A stretch of 64,000 bases of DNA from Topomyia yanbarensis (taxonomy: Eukaryota > Arthropoda > Insecta > Diptera > Culicidae): NCBI RefSeq assembly GCF_030247195.1, contig NC_080672.1, positions 394,523,037 to 394,587,036 on the forward strand, in the 5' to 3' direction. Of this stretch, positions 9,255-21,142 are shown piece by piece. The notes below the pieces were generated by a model, which saw only the letters and a list, made by a program, of their open reading frames with translations, was not told where the DNA came from and made no database searches. How positions within the stretch are numbered: the first letter of the stretch is position 1; the number at the start of each line of letters is the position of its first letter. The position numbers were made by a program, and so were the translations under genes.

Positions 9255-12214
9255 CTAAGGTAATATAGAAATTTAATAGTTAATATAAAATAGAATATAT
9301 GTTTTATGATACTAACAATAACTAAAATTATGAGTGGGTGAATGGTTACATAAGGCATGGTCACAAACTAGGCTAGATGGATTATCCAAAGGAAATTTGT
9401 GTATATAGGTGATATATGATGTCTTCCCTTCCCCTAGGTTGACGGGTTGGACGGTATTGCAAACATCATCAAGCATATGTGTGCATCAGTTTTAAAGAAT
9501 CTCTGACAGACAACTGCTTTAAGATGGTTATTGCATTACACCTCGATAGTGGTGCATCGAAGAGACCGAGAGGGCTTATGGGTCTTGTTTATGTTTAGCG
9601 TTTTTTCATACTCTTAGCCAGCCCAAACTAACGGTCAACCATTGGCCTGTGCACACTGGCGTGGCTGATTGGCAGGTTGCCGTGGATTGCCTTTTTCTGT
9701 TGGCTGTGTTTGCAAACATTGTTCAACAGCTTAATGGCAGTGTTTGTGAACACGGCTTGCAGTGGCAGCGTGTGTCGAATTATCGGTCAAATTCGACATC
9801 GTGCTCAGGCTAATTAATGAAAAAATTTAAAACTAAGCCTTTAGTTCAGCATGAGTTAATACCCCTTAAGCCATGGGAAACTCGTAAGTCCGTGGTTTCT
9901 ATTAGTCTCCGGTTGACTCATATTGCCACATCTACAGATATCGTGCCAGACAGGTAAATTTTGACAGCTTCTTATTCCGTGTATTCGTTTGTGTCATCGC
10001 CTGTATATACAGACAGAAGTACTGACTTCATGTTGCCACATCCAACAATATATTTCGTTTCGCGAAACAAACGCTTCTGCTTGATTGATGGTCTGGAACA
10101 TAATCAGCACGCTATGTCTAACATGGTGAAATTGTAGGGTGTAAATATTGGCTATCTTTAGTTCCATTTGTACTTTTAACAATAGATCTTAAGGAACGTC
10201 TTGAAAAGTAAACAGGGATACAGTGTGACTACAATAGGCCACTTTCTGTTTATAATATTCACTCGTTTTTTCGGCATAGTGAATTAGAACACGATATTAT
10301 GCTTCTACTGATCAGGCAAAGCGACAAACGGATTGATTTATTTGCTAGTAGCGGTAGAGCAGTTTTTAGCTTTTTTGTAAGCAAGATGAGATATTCAATT
10401 TACATAAGTTTATCTCATATTGAATCCAAGAAACCCGTTTCTAATCGCAGATTTTATGTAGGTTTTGTTAAGGGGGTCTTCTACTTTCACGGTTTCAAGA
10501 AATCGATTTTTTTTCTTTATTTAATTTCAATCTATATCTATCAATGTCAATGTGGTCAATGTTACAACTTATTTGGCAGTCAGTATTTTCAACCAAGGAT
10601 TTTTCATATTACAAGCCCATCACCTCCAGGGAATTACCTTGGGGACTTAAGCTGAAAGATGTGCTACTCGACTCGACGGTGAACGTTTCACACGCTCTGA
10701 GCGCAAAGTGGGTGTCGCGGCAAAACAGGCCCCAATTCAACAGAGGGAGCAAAATGTCGACATGCAAGAACATTTTCATAATGAGGAAGGTGAACTCTAC
10801 GACCCTGTTATAGCAGATTAGCTAGTAAGGCTACTACAATCGAGTTATACACTATACTTTATCTTTAAACGGGTTTTCCCAAAAGTAGTGTCAAGTAAAA
10901 CTTTTCATAAAAGTACTGGCCGATTTCAATAATTTTTTCTCTAATTGTTGAGAAAACGTACAGCTATGTTTTCCCGAGAGGGATTTGCAAAATGTCAATT
11001 TGTTCCATTTTTATACCCCTTAATAGGCCAAAATAACGCAATCATTGGAAATTTTCACAAATCGTTACATAACTTAAAATTATAAAATAAATTGGGTTTT
11101 TACAGACATCACACGCATCTTTGGCGAGGCCCAAAATCGCCGTTCTAGCTCAACACAAGGCATTTTTAGGAGACAAATTCCTTGAACGTGCTTTATAGCA
11201 CAATACAAAAATACAAAAAATATGCATTTTTATCACCGGTTAATTAAGGTCAGTCTACCTTCTCATGTCGCTCAAAGTAAAAGCTAAAAATCGGTCCGTT
11301 ATAGATACACGACAAAAATGACTACAGACGAATTGTGTTGCTATTGATTGCACCAAATTCACCATATCAAACATTAAGAAGCACAGTCGTTTGATTCGCA
11401 GAACAACGTGCAGCACACCAACGAAAGCTACCACATTAACAGCATCAGCCCCGTATATATAGACAAGGGCTCTAGAGGTATGCGCTTACACGAATTATCT
11501 TCACACACCCCTGACATCGTGATTAACAAATTTATGTCAAGTTACGGATAAGTGGCCTCCATAACAGCTGAAACTTTGCATTTTCACGGCTGTCCCTAAC
11601 GTTGTTCTTTTGGTGAGAATGCTTCCGTATAAACCAACTCCTTCATACGTAACCATTTTATGCGGATCAACCGAAAATGGGACGTTTCATCAGACAACAC
11701 TGGTTATGCATCCATGGTAGATTCCTATGCGTCAATTCTGCGAGACACTGCACCACGGAAAACATTGTACAAAAGCAACTAAGAAAAACCCGCCTACTAT
11801 AACCGTAAACATCACACCATTATCTTCTGCCAAACCACAAACGGCTGCAAATCAATATCTACGGATCTGGCAGGAACAAATATTCACTCAACAACAATCA
11901 AACAAGCAAAGAAGCGACCGTAGAAGAGGACGGATGCGTTGGTCTTTGCGCTCGCATTCCTGTTTGATGCTCTATTGCTTTCTTCGAAAATACTTTGAAT
12001 TAGCTTGTCAATATTTTGTAGTGTATTTCGTTGATTCAAGCAATAAAACTTGTTTTTTCAACTTGTACGCAAAGTAGACAACTCAGAAGACCATTAAAAA
12101 CGTTTGTTTTAACAAATGTCAACTATTAAATAAAGTTTTCATTTTTATATGCTTCATCATATAACAATTTACTAAGGTGAATGATTACAAAGAAATTACT
12201 ATTACTGTTTTTAT
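9255..12214. other. Intronic/intergenic DNA, nothing assigned
   Basis: No supported exon or complete repeat. Open frames at 9994-10182 (minus), 10299-10813 and 11727-12077 (plus) lack domains and splice context. Under the model proposed here, the whole stretch is intron of the minus-strand PPSY gene. Confidence 0.4.
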
Positions 12215-12550
12215 TGCTCTTCTATGAATACCGGACGTGTTCGCCCATCTTCCGGGTAAAAACGCGGGCCCCCAAATACGATCTGGGCCCCAGGGTAATT
12301 GCCCTGGCTGACCCCCCCATCTCATCGGGCCTGGTTGCAATCGTTGTAGTTTTAAGTGCTAGTGTACAATTGTTATGTGTTAGTCGTATGTCTATCGGTG
12401 TAGGTGTTCGTCTGAGCATTTGTGATAGCTGCCGCTATCGGCGGCGTTGGTGTGATTTGGGCCGGTGGCAGCGTATCAGCGTGACGCCGTTCGCTAAAAT
12501 CATCGGCGGCGGCTCAATGCGGCGTGGGATATTTTTGGATGGGAACTAGA
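12215..12550. other. GC-rich island of unknown nature
   Basis: A sharp rise in GC content (GGGCCCCAGGG, GCCGCTATCGGCGGCGTTGG) in AT-rich surroundings. On the minus strand an open stretch follows GATTTTAG at about 12503 and encodes a Pro/Ala/Thr-rich peptide (DTLPPAQITPTPPIAAA...) ending at a stop near 12379. Its entry phase does not match the upstream 49-nt exons, so it cannot be joined to the PPSY gene as it stands. It could equally be a retrotransposon UTR. Confidence 0.3.
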
Positions 12551-12647
12551 AACGACTTCTTGCTCAATCATCTTGTTAGGTTGGCTGTTGTCTGCGTGTT
12601 TCAAAATTAATCCAAATATTGATGCCGTAGCGGTGCAGCTTTAAGTA

Positions 12648-12851
12648 CATTCGTGATTCGCTGGTTGGACACTTTTTAACTGGACTGCTTTTTAGTTGGA
12701 CCATTGTCCAACATCTGAATAGATGTGAACAAATGCATTTACACTGTCAACATCTTCTGTGGAGAGTTTTTGACATTTGTCAGTCGGTCCAACTAGTGAA
12801 TCAAATTCGTTAGTTGGACAAGGCTGTGGCCCAACCAGCGAATCACGACTG
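12648..12851. mobile_element. pogo-like MITE, copy 2 (204 bp)
   Basis: CATTCGTGATTCGCTGGTTG at the left and CCAACCAGCGAATCACGACTG at the right, with TA on both sides (12646-12647, 12852-12853). Shorter than copies 1 and 3 because part of the interior is deleted. Confidence 0.9.
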
Positions 12852-13562
12852 TACTACCTTTTCTGGTAGGGGCTCGAACATACGACGGGTGTCTTATAAG
12901 ACCAACTCCTTATGCTCTGAATTGACAGACCAAGGTTAATAGTTAAAAGTCGTGCTGCTTGGAATACTGTTTCGAAGGCGTGACGTGATGTGAGTTAACT
13001 TCTGAGGTCTGGTTTCAACATCGCATTATAAGTTGTCTTAGCATAAGACGAGTAAATAGGATATGTTGTCAAATACATGCTTGATTACATCAATGACATC
13101 CAAATCAAGTTTTCGACTTGTATAAAAATAACAGTGTCGCCTAGCCGGACAAAACCTCGAAATTTTATTTAAGATTTTTCATGATTTAACATTTTTCTCT
13201 GTTTCGTAGGCTGTGAACCATTTGGCGATTTTCTTTAACTTTTAGCTAAAATTTGACAGTTCGAAAGTTATTTTCTCTTGAATGGAAAAAATAACCGAAA
13301 GAGCGAACCATTTCAAAAGTTGACATATGGAAAATTATTTAGAATTGACAGCTGCGATGACCACAAATTGGTAGAGGTGTGAACATTTGTCGATATTTTA
13401 AAATTAGTTTTTTTTATTACACTAAGTATGACCAAATACAAATATGTTTGTATTTGGTATGACAGTCATAGCCTCGAAAAGTAAACATCCACATCATGAA
13501 ATAACCCAAACAAATATTTACACAACACGTTATCGTTTCCATCTTTATCCCTTAATTCTGTA

Positions 13563-13835
13563 CAGTCGTGATTCGGTTGGACACTTTTTAACTGGATCGC
13601 TTTTTAGTTGGACCTCCGCTAGTTGGACCATTGTCCAACTAAAAAGCATCTGAACGTCAAAATCTCGTGTCAAATTTACTTTGACAATCAATCTGAAAAT
13701 ATTAAGAGAAGTGAACAGATGCATTTACACTGCCAACATCTCCTTTGGAGAGTTTTTGACATTTGTCAGTCAGTCCAACTAGCGAATAAAATTCATTAGT
13801 TGGACAAGGCTGTGGTCCAAAAAGCGAATCACGAC
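13563..13835. mobile_element. pogo-like MITE, copy 3 (273 bp)
   Basis: TA then CAGTCGTGATTCGGTTGGAC at the left; AAAAGCGAATCACGAC at the right. The right end served as target for the hAT-type MITE that starts at 13839, whose target duplication covers the last bases. Confidence 0.85.
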
Positions 13836-13838
13836 AAT

Positions 13839-14098
13839 CAGAGATGCCAGGTACTTTTTTCAAATGTCTGCAATAATAATTTTAAAAGTCTGGGAAGAAC
13901 AAAAAATGTCAGGAAAGCTAGTGTAACCAAAAGCCTTTATATTCAAAAATCTGCAAATATCTGCAATCAAACTAAAAAATCTGCAAATATCTGCAACCAA
14001 ACTAAAAAATCTGCAAATATCTGCGTCATCGAAAAAATCTGTAGCTTAAATTAAAACTCTGCGAATTTGCAGACTTGTCTGCAAATCTGGCATCTCTG
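13839..14098. mobile_element. hAT-type MITE with internal 30-bp tandem repeats (260 bp)
   Basis: The TIRs are CAGAGATGCCAG... and ...CTGGCATCTCTG, with an exact 8-bp target duplication ACGACAAT at 13831-13838 and 14099-14106. CAGAG ends and 8-bp duplications are diagnostic of hAT mobilisation. The interior carries a 30-bp unit (CTGCAAATATCTGCAATCAA plus 10 bp) at 13951-13980 and 13981-14010 and a decayed third unit to 14040. Confidence 0.92.
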
Positions 14099-14289
14099 AC
14101 GACAATATTGAAAAATATTGATAACCTCAATTAGGTACAGAAAATGCTTCCACCTTTTTATTCTGCATCATGGGCAAAATTTTAACCATCGAGCTGTCAA
14201 ATTTAACTATCGATCTGCCAATTTTAACCATGCTCCAGAGTAGGGTTATTTTGCAAATAACTTTCGAAGTGTCAGATTTTAACTAAAAG

Positions 14290-14563
14290 TACAGATAACA
14301 GACGTTTTGGCTCGATTTGAATCGTGTGTAAATACCCGCTACTGAAATTCCGAATAAATCAGACATCTGAAACACGTTTGGCAAACGTTTGTAGATGGCG
14401 CAGTGCTCGATACAATGCAGTTAAAGTGCAGCTGTCAAACACGTGTAGCAAACAGTTGCGCAGATGGCAATAGTGAAACACGGATTTCCAACGTTTATGA
14501 ATTTGAAAGTTTACACAGGTTTTTGAAGAAATTTTGTACTAGCCTAAACGTCTGTTATCTGTG
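14290..14563. mobile_element. CACAGA-family MITE with 7-bp target duplication (274 bp)
   Basis: The left end is TACAGATAACAGACGTTTTG (first base changed from C); the right end is the complement of CACAGATAACAGACGTTTAG. The duplication is CTAAAAG at 14283-14289 and 14564-14570. Second copy of the family seen at 2224-2642; both give exactly 7 bp. Confidence 0.9.
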
Positions 14564-14599
14564 CTAAAAGTTTAAAATTTCACCAAATGGTTCACAGCC

Positions 14600-15990
14600 T
14601 TAATAGGTTGAATAAAGTCTTCTCAAAATATTAAGTCTTGAGGACGATAGTTCAACTTTTTTACAGAGCTTCAAAGATGAAATAAATGATGAATTCTGAG
14701 AAAAACTGTTTTCAAACCTAAGTTATTCAAATGAATAGATCTTTTTAGTTAAGACTCCGATTAGGGTCGAACTGATTTCATTTGAAAGGTTATTCGATAG
14801 ACTTATAGTTGGCATTCGATTTAGTCGATACAAGCCTTTCTTCTCGCTCAGACATGAGGAACAAATAATAAATCGTGCAATAAATTAAAGTTATAATGTT
14901 CAAAGTGGCTGCACTTTTTTTATGAAAAAATTCGGAAAGATCGCTTGTTGTTGTTACATGAAAATTAGTGTACTTTCCGAAAATGAATATCTTGTTTTGC
15001 CCCTTTCTGCCCCGAGGTATGAAAAAAAGTGATTTTTCATGGTATGTCTGAAGGAGACGCATGGTAGCCTTTGATTACCCAGGTTTCCTAATATAATTTA
15101 TATATCTATCTATCTATCCTATCATTACCAATAATTAAAAAATGTGTATTCTGCTCAAAAATTCACCACACCTATTTTTTGAAAATGAATTTTCGGATGT
15201 ATAGTAGTAAATATTGAATTTTCGAACCACCCTAAGTGCTAAAATTTTGAGGCAAAAAAAAACAAAAATAAACATCAAATATTAATTCAGCATCACAAAA
15301 TTACCTTAATGTGAAGTTTTCATCAAATTCGGGCCACTTTTGAGGTTTTTTCTGACTTTCGTATGGAAGGTGATCACTGTGTGTCGTTTTGAAAAGCCAG
15401 TACAGGCTGATACAATGATCAACCAGCAGAGTTCAACAATCGCTATACGGGCCTTGCTTGCGTGCAAGTTTAGGTAGGACGGCGATTCATGTGTGCGGTG
15501 GCAATTTGCAGCGTATTATTTATTTAAATGTTTAAACAGATTTTGTAGAATTTGTACAGGCTTATATGTCGGTTCATTAAGTTTTAACTGTTTCTAACCA
15601 CGAAAAAGTGACATTATCATTCGTTCAACATTCTATCTAACTCCGCATTTCGATTTTTGCCCATTTTCTGTCCAACGTTAAGGGCGGTCATAAATATATG
15701 AAATGCAAATTTCGATACAAAACTACATTTCTTTAGAAAATTTGGGTCGCTGAATCCGAATTTCGCATTCCAAAATCGATTACATTTACCTAACCTTGTG
15801 GAATAGCCTTTCTTATTACCCTAGCAATCACATTTAATTTAATTTTTTCCACATTTTTTGTTAGAATCAAATAGTAGGTACATGTTTTGATGCGTTTGTA
15901 CAAAAGAACTCTTAATTCATTGGAAATTTTCAAAACCCCCTTAAGGGAAACTTAAAGTAAATAATCAGAAAGGGTCGTGAGGCTATATCT
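14600..15990. other. Unassigned AT-rich DNA
   Basis: No supported gene. A short (CTAT)n tract lies at about 15106-15120. The minus-strand frame 14790-15062 has no recognisable content. Confidence 0.4.
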
Positions 15991-15991
15991 A

Positions 15992-16811
15992 CACACTTAA
16001 ATTAGGTTTCGTCGCTCGGTAATTTTTTGACGGAATATTTCAGTAAATGTAACAAATAACTGTTGATCCGATAAACACGACTTGTTCTAAGATGTTTTGT
16101 AAAAAGATACCGAACAGTTAGCTATATTCAATCTGTTTTTACCGAATTCGTCGAATAAAAGTACAATGCTTTCGGTAAAATCGGATTATTCCTGCATTCG
16201 GTAAAAAAAATACCGATCGAATTGCAATACAAGCTTTCGATTACCGAATTTCTGTAACACAAGAAAATGAGCTGTCAAAATGCAGCCATTTCTAAAATTG
16301 TACATTTTATAGCTTCCGGTTTTACTATTTAGTGCTAGTGACGGTGAAAAACAGACGAGCGGAGATCACTTGAATACTGGAAATGTAGCAAGTATTGCAG
16401 CAGTCGAAGAAGCAAGACGAGCACCCCAGCGAGATGTCTCGTAAAGTAATCCTTTATTAAGGAACTTCTTACTTCTTGAACTTGCACGCATTTATTATTA
16501 TTTGTAATTGTACGATTCAATTACAAAAATGAAGGGGAAAATAAAAGGAGATAGTCGCAAACATATAGTCGTATCAATTAAAAACAAATTCAAAATCTCT
16601 TTGAATTTATAAGACTTCCATTCTGAGTGAAAACAAATAGCACTGAAAAAGTACGGTAGCTTGTTTACTAAAATTACCGAACTATTCGGTAGTGAAAAGT
16701 TCAATTACCGAATGATCGGTGAATAAATCATTTCCCGAACTGATTACCGAACGTTCAGCTGTTGAAAGTTCGGTAAAAATGTACCGAATACTGCGAAATA
16801 ATCTGAGTGTG
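15992..16811. mobile_element. TA-flanked TIR element (820 bp)
   Basis: Ends CACACTTAAATTAGGTTTCG and (complement) CACACTCAGATTATTTCGC, with TA at 15990-15991 and 16812-16813. Inside, CGGTAA/TTACCG motifs recur many times on both strands, giving subterminal repeats. No transposase frame. Confidence 0.75.
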
Positions 16812-16813
16812 TA

Positions 16814-17234
16814 CCCGAATAGAAATGTACAGTAACAAAACGATGATTTTCACTGTGACAGTACAGTAATTTTACAATAATTTACAGCAAGTTTTAGCTT
16901 TATGCTACAATACAAAAACAATAAACTTTTACGTTTTTACAGTAAATTTTAATGTAAAATAGGCTTTTGCAGTGAAAAAGGGGGGTGGTTATGTATCTTA
17001 ACATTAAAAAAATCAATTTTTCTCCATACATTTTTTTTCTCGAAAACAGTAAAATTTAATGTGAATGCACTGTATCAGTTTTTGCTGAACAGTGAAATTT
17101 ATTGTTACATGAAATTTTATTGTAAATCTACTGTGAGAACTTGGCATCGAACAATGTTGAAACAGTAATAACTATAATATTTATTGTTTTATGATTGTTT
17201 GTAGGGTAAATGCTATTGTAAAATTCTATCCAGG
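16814..17234. mobile_element. TIR element abutting the previous one (421 bp)
   Basis: Left CCCGAATAGAAATGTACAGT and right complement CCTGGATAGAATTTTACAAT; the left end directly follows the TA that closes the element at 15992-16811. The right flank is GA. A related solo left end (CCCGAATAGAAATGCATAGT) occurs at about 28431. No coding capacity. Confidence 0.65.
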
Positions 17235-17820
17235 GAGGGGCCAAGGAAGAATATTTTAAGAGCTACGGTTTATTAAAAAGAAAGAAAAATATATGTCCCG
17301 ATTTTATCAATGTTCCCATTTTATCAGCTTAAAATTCACCAAGGGGCTGGATAAAACGGGTCTTCACTGTATTCGGTTTCTCAGAAATGGTTAAACCGAT
17401 TCCACCAAATTTAGTCTCAAATTAAAGGTGTTGCGCCCAACTTCCAGTTCCGGAGTTACGGATTGTGGAGTGCAGTCACATAGCAAATTCCGATTCAAAC
17501 CGGTACCGCGATTAATGCAAAAAGGTAAAATTTTTGCTCAAAAGGGTTCCAAATAGCTTGCATTTGCAGTTTTAGGTCACTGATGGCCAACCGAAGTCTC
17601 ATTGACCACCATAGACGGTTCCGGAAGTACCCCGGAAAAGAACCCCCCTATTAAAATTAATAAACTCACATCAGTTTCTCGGAAAATGTTGGGCCGATTT
17701 TCACTAACTTCTAAGTCCCAAATGATAGCTTATATGGTTCCGGAATTATAGACTTCACCGTCTGATCACATAAAATTCCCAAATAAGCCGGCAATCATTT
17801 TTTTCAAGAGGGGCACCCTA

Positions 17821-18126
17821 GGGGCAGATCACTCTAGGAATGTATAACAAATTTGCATCAACTTGGAAAAATGCATTTAATTTCCATTTTTGCATCAACT
17901 TTCCACTCCCTCGCAGAAAAGATTACTTAACAATCGTCCTACGCTGATCTACTCTGTTCGATGTTTTATTGAATGTAGGGCTGTTTTTTGCAGGGTTTTG
18001 ACGTCTTACACGCAACGCAAAATACATTGCACGCAACGCAAAATGCATTACGAATTTCTACTTTGATGGAAAGAAATGCATTTAATTTCGCTAATTTTTA
18101 AAAATGCATCACAAGTGATCTGCCCC
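17821..18126. mobile_element. GGGGCAGATCACT-family MITE, copy 1 (306 bp)
   Basis: TIRs GGGGCAGATCACT...AGTGATCTGCCCC with TA on both sides (17819-17820, 18127-18128). Internally related to 20164-20760, sharing the subterminal block TTTTTGCATCAACTTTCCAC. A Tc1/mariner-type target. Confidence 0.92.
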
Positions 18127-18216
18127 TAGGGGGGACCCCATGAAATTTCAGAAATCGAATTCGTATTTTTGATGCCGAACGTCTTTAAAATGCATGAAAC
18201 GTCGAGATTTCATATC

Positions 18217-18363
18217 CACCCTTATTCTTGTTTACGACGAATGCGAGATTCGTTCAAAGGTGGTTTGTATTCCCGTTTACGACAGCAACATCAAATGGGC
18301 TTACTATTCGTTGGAATCGCTTTCGAACAAATCTTGCATTCGTCGTAAACAAGAATAAGGGTG
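18217..18363. mobile_element. Short palindromic MITE (147 bp)
   Basis: Almost perfect ~38-bp inverted repeats, CACCCTTATTCTTGTTTACG... and complement, flanked by ATC on both sides. The 3-bp duplication fits a PIF/Harbinger-like insertion but is not the usual TWA, so the class is open. Confidence 0.8.
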
Positions 18364-19419
18364 ATCATCTCGAAAAAAAATCATGAAAATCTACTTTTTG
18401 GGACTTTACCTTTTTTTACTCTGGCTGTTTCGAAGAATTTTCCTAAACAATGTTTGGTGTTTAGACCATTTAGGCATAAAGTATCCGTCCTATTCATGGT
18501 GCGAATATTACTCTTATTTTCCCGCCAGCTGATCAAGACGACCAAATTAAGTCTCAACCGCTATTCACTGGTTCTCATGGTTAAAGTTTTCGATTTGGCC
18601 TTTTTTCTTTTGCAAAATTTTAGAACTCGAATGATGATTTCTTTTCTTGTACATAGTTGTCATGACAAGTATAACTAAAAAGGTAATTTACGCATTTGAA
18701 CACTTTTAATGAATAGGACCAACGATAAAATTCTCGTGCTCGTGATTGAGAAAGGCTCAATTGCACCGCTAGGTGGATTAAAACAGGTTGTTTTTACATA
18801 TTTTCGAATTTTTCAAAAGAATGTTTAAATAAAACACAATTAAATTTGATAATTTTTCATTAGCACATTATGCCATATGTTGTTTCGGATGCAGCTGACG
18901 TTAAAGATACGTATTCGAACTTTTTCTACTTCTTTTGTAATTAACAAAATAAAATGTTTTTATAAAATTAAATTTTCACGGCCACAATCTTCCATTGAAA
19001 TACCTTGATCCTTATTATTTTGAAGGGATAACTCTCAAAAATGCTAACCCATGTGGCTAAATTCACCGTCACGCAAGACAGATAGTGTCATACGAGGACG
19101 TGTTTAAATATTTTTAGAAGATCAATTAAAAATCATTCTGAAGTTTCAAAGATTGAACATAGATATTGTTATATTTAGAAAGATAAGCTTTATCGGTTTA
19201 TGGAATAAAATGATTTTATTCATTATTCAATGACCCAATTGTCTGAATTGATTGGTGTTTGAAATATGAAAATGCTTCAATTGGGTTGGTCTATACTGAA
19301 GCGTTCTTTAGAAATCTCATCTTAACGGAAGAACCATTATCCAATGCACGCTTAGGAGTTTTTTAGCCCAGTAAACCTAACAGTAACTGTAATTGCTCTA
19401 CCAGTTCGAAGGTACTTAC

Positions 19420-19831
19420 CCTGTGCTTGCAGTTTTTGTATTTTTCGGTACCGTTTGATAAAAGAATACTGTAAATTGATAGTTTTTGGTGAGTAGCTTG
19501 TAAAAATAGAGCGGTTGCACTTCAACATTTTCGTTTCGCGAATTTTCTGTGGATTTGAAGAACTTTCCCCTTACAGTTTTTGCTTTAATGTTATAGCTAT
19601 TATAAAACCGTATAGCGAGTAGATTTACTATTAGGTAGTTGTTAGTTACATTAAAAATTTAAGAAACATGATATTAACTATTATAAGCTCCCTATGGATT
19701 GGAACGCGTTTCAAAGCATACAAGAAAAAAAATCTATTCATAAATCGCAGTTCCCACATCACACCTACCACAGAAATAATGGTAAACACTAACAGTAGCG
19801 TTACAATTGGAATAATAATAAATTCTCCCAT
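19420..19831 (-). CDS. Cassette C: alternative exons 1-2 of the PPSY membrane protein
   Basis: Exon 1C is 19831-19769: ATG in AAAATGG, 63 coding bases, 21 residues starting MGEFIIIPIVTLLLVFTII, a single hydrophobic segment, ending in phase 0 at GTG|GTAGGT. Exon 2C is 19468-19420: 49 bases after TTTACAG, encoding a basic stretch (YSFIKRYRKIQKLQAQ) and leaving in phase 1 at CAGG|GTAAGT. The intron between them is 300 bp. The phases join the shared exon at 9254, giving 106 residues. The positive charges right after the membrane segment predict an N-out, C-cytosolic topology. The order, lengths and phases match cassettes A and B exactly, which is the main evidence; there is no transcript evidence. 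A TGATAAAT motif (minus) lies about 155 bp upstream of the ATG. Confidence 0.72.
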
Positions 19832-20163
19832 TTTGAGCGATCTTGACTGGGTACGCAGGTACTTTGCAAAAATAGTTCACTCCGCGTTAGGCATCACTGG
19901 TTGCTCGAACCGAACCCTGACCAAAGAAAGACTGTCATCGGTAAGAGAGAATGGCGAAATCAGCTACAGCGAGTGCAGTTAAAATATTTATCAGTGATTG
20001 CGATTAGATGCTAGGTGTTGTAGTTGCCGTTGGCGATAAAGAATTTGTTTGCTGTATTGATGAATCAGTTCCGTGCTGGTGTTGAAATAGAAGAGTAGCG
20101 AGGGTAGAACTCATCGCTCGACCCGAAACGACACTTTTCGTTCTTGATAACCGTGCCAGCCTA

Positions 20164-20760
20164 GGGGCAGATCAATAGAAATTCATAATGTATTTTGCGA
20201 TGCATGTAAGACTTCAAAACCATACAAAAAACTTGCCTTACATTCAACAAAACGTCAAGCAAAGTGGATCAGCGCAGGACTTTTGTAAAACAAACTTTCC
20301 TGCGAGGGAGTGCAAAGTTGATGCAAAAATAGAAATCAAACGCATTTTTTTCCTAATTTTATGCAAATTTAAACTTGTACGTTTCATAAGAAACGAGCCA
20401 TTCAATCATTTTGATGCGATAAATTGAATAGGTGCATTTGATAATAAATGCTCAAAAACGTCGAAAACATGTATTACCTAAGTTAAATGTGTGCTAATTA
20501 TTTACTTTAACTAAATTTGTCAATAAAACTGACTGAAAACTGTGCTTCTAAAGTTTCAGGTTTTCGTATGTTTTATTTAAAGTAAAGGTTTTTACACAAA
20601 ATTGCACCACCTTTTATAAAAGTGTTATTCATTCCATAAGAAATACATTGCGACGAATCGTGCGCTGAATAGCACTACGAATCTTGCTGCGACGAAAAAT
20701 AATCGTCGCGTCTCCTTTGGAAAAATACGGACCATATACATTCCTAGAGTGATCTGCTCC
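20164..20760. mobile_element. GGGGCAGATCACT-family MITE, copy 2 (597 bp)
   Basis: GGGGCAGATCAAT at the left, AGTGATCTGCTCC at the right, TA on both sides (20162-20163, 20761-20762). About twice as long as copy 1; the extra interior contains a non-homologous central part. Confidence 0.9.
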
Positions 20761-20939
20761 TAGATACCAGCCCTAATTCGTCCATAGATTTCCAAAAAAC
20801 TATTAAGATTTTCTGCTACACGGATACGAAAAACTACCAAAAGTTGAGCTCTTTTGACACAATCTCGGGGTATCGTGGAATAAGGTAAAATTAGGTAAAC
20901 CGTGTTGAAGGTAGTTTCCCTTTAAGCACGGCAAAATTA

Positions 20940-21142
20940 CAGACACTTTATATAACAGACTAGCGGAGAGAAAAATAGTAAAACTAGCAACCATGAATGT
21001 AAACTGGCATCACGGAAGCTCCCATAAGCTTTGCATGGGCTTCCTCTTGCACTTCCCCTCTCGTGCTCGTTTGACTGCACTTTTCGACAGTCCGTTTGGC
21101 TGCAATTTTTGACACTTCGCTAGTCTGTGTATAAAGTGTCTG
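20940..21142. mobile_element. TA-flanked MITE (203 bp), nested in a larger inverted repeat
   Basis: TIRs CAGACACTTTATATAACAGA... and complement CAGACACTTTATACACAGAC, TA at 20938-20939 and 21143-21144. The surrounding sequence carries inverted matches (GGAATAAGGTAAAATTAGG near 20878 and ACCTTATTCCATGG near 21257), so it probably inserted into an older TIR element. Confidence 0.85.

Larger units (their letters stand above)
13209..14599. mobile_element. Probable TIR element with three elements nested in it
   Basis: GGCTGTGAACCATTTGG at 13209 and its complement ending at 14599; inverted similarity extends about 75 bp inward (TTAGCTAAAATTTGACAGTTC against GAAGTGTCAGATTTTAACTAA). TA precedes the left end; the right flank is TT, so the duplication is not exact. 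Removing the nested elements at 13563, 13839 and 14290 leaves about 570 bp. A short palindrome, ACCAAATACAAA...TTTGTATTTGGT, lies at about 13432-13459. Confidence 0.5.

Noticed and set aside
13951..14040. 30-bp tandem repeats looking like a small repeat array
   Set aside because: They lie inside a hAT-type MITE with exact ends and target duplication; there are no spacers, so it is not CRISPR-like and not a satellite.
19668..19982. 104-codon plus-strand frame at 19668-19982
   Set aside because: It is the opposite strand of exon 1C and its upstream region; the splice-site evidence supports the minus strand.
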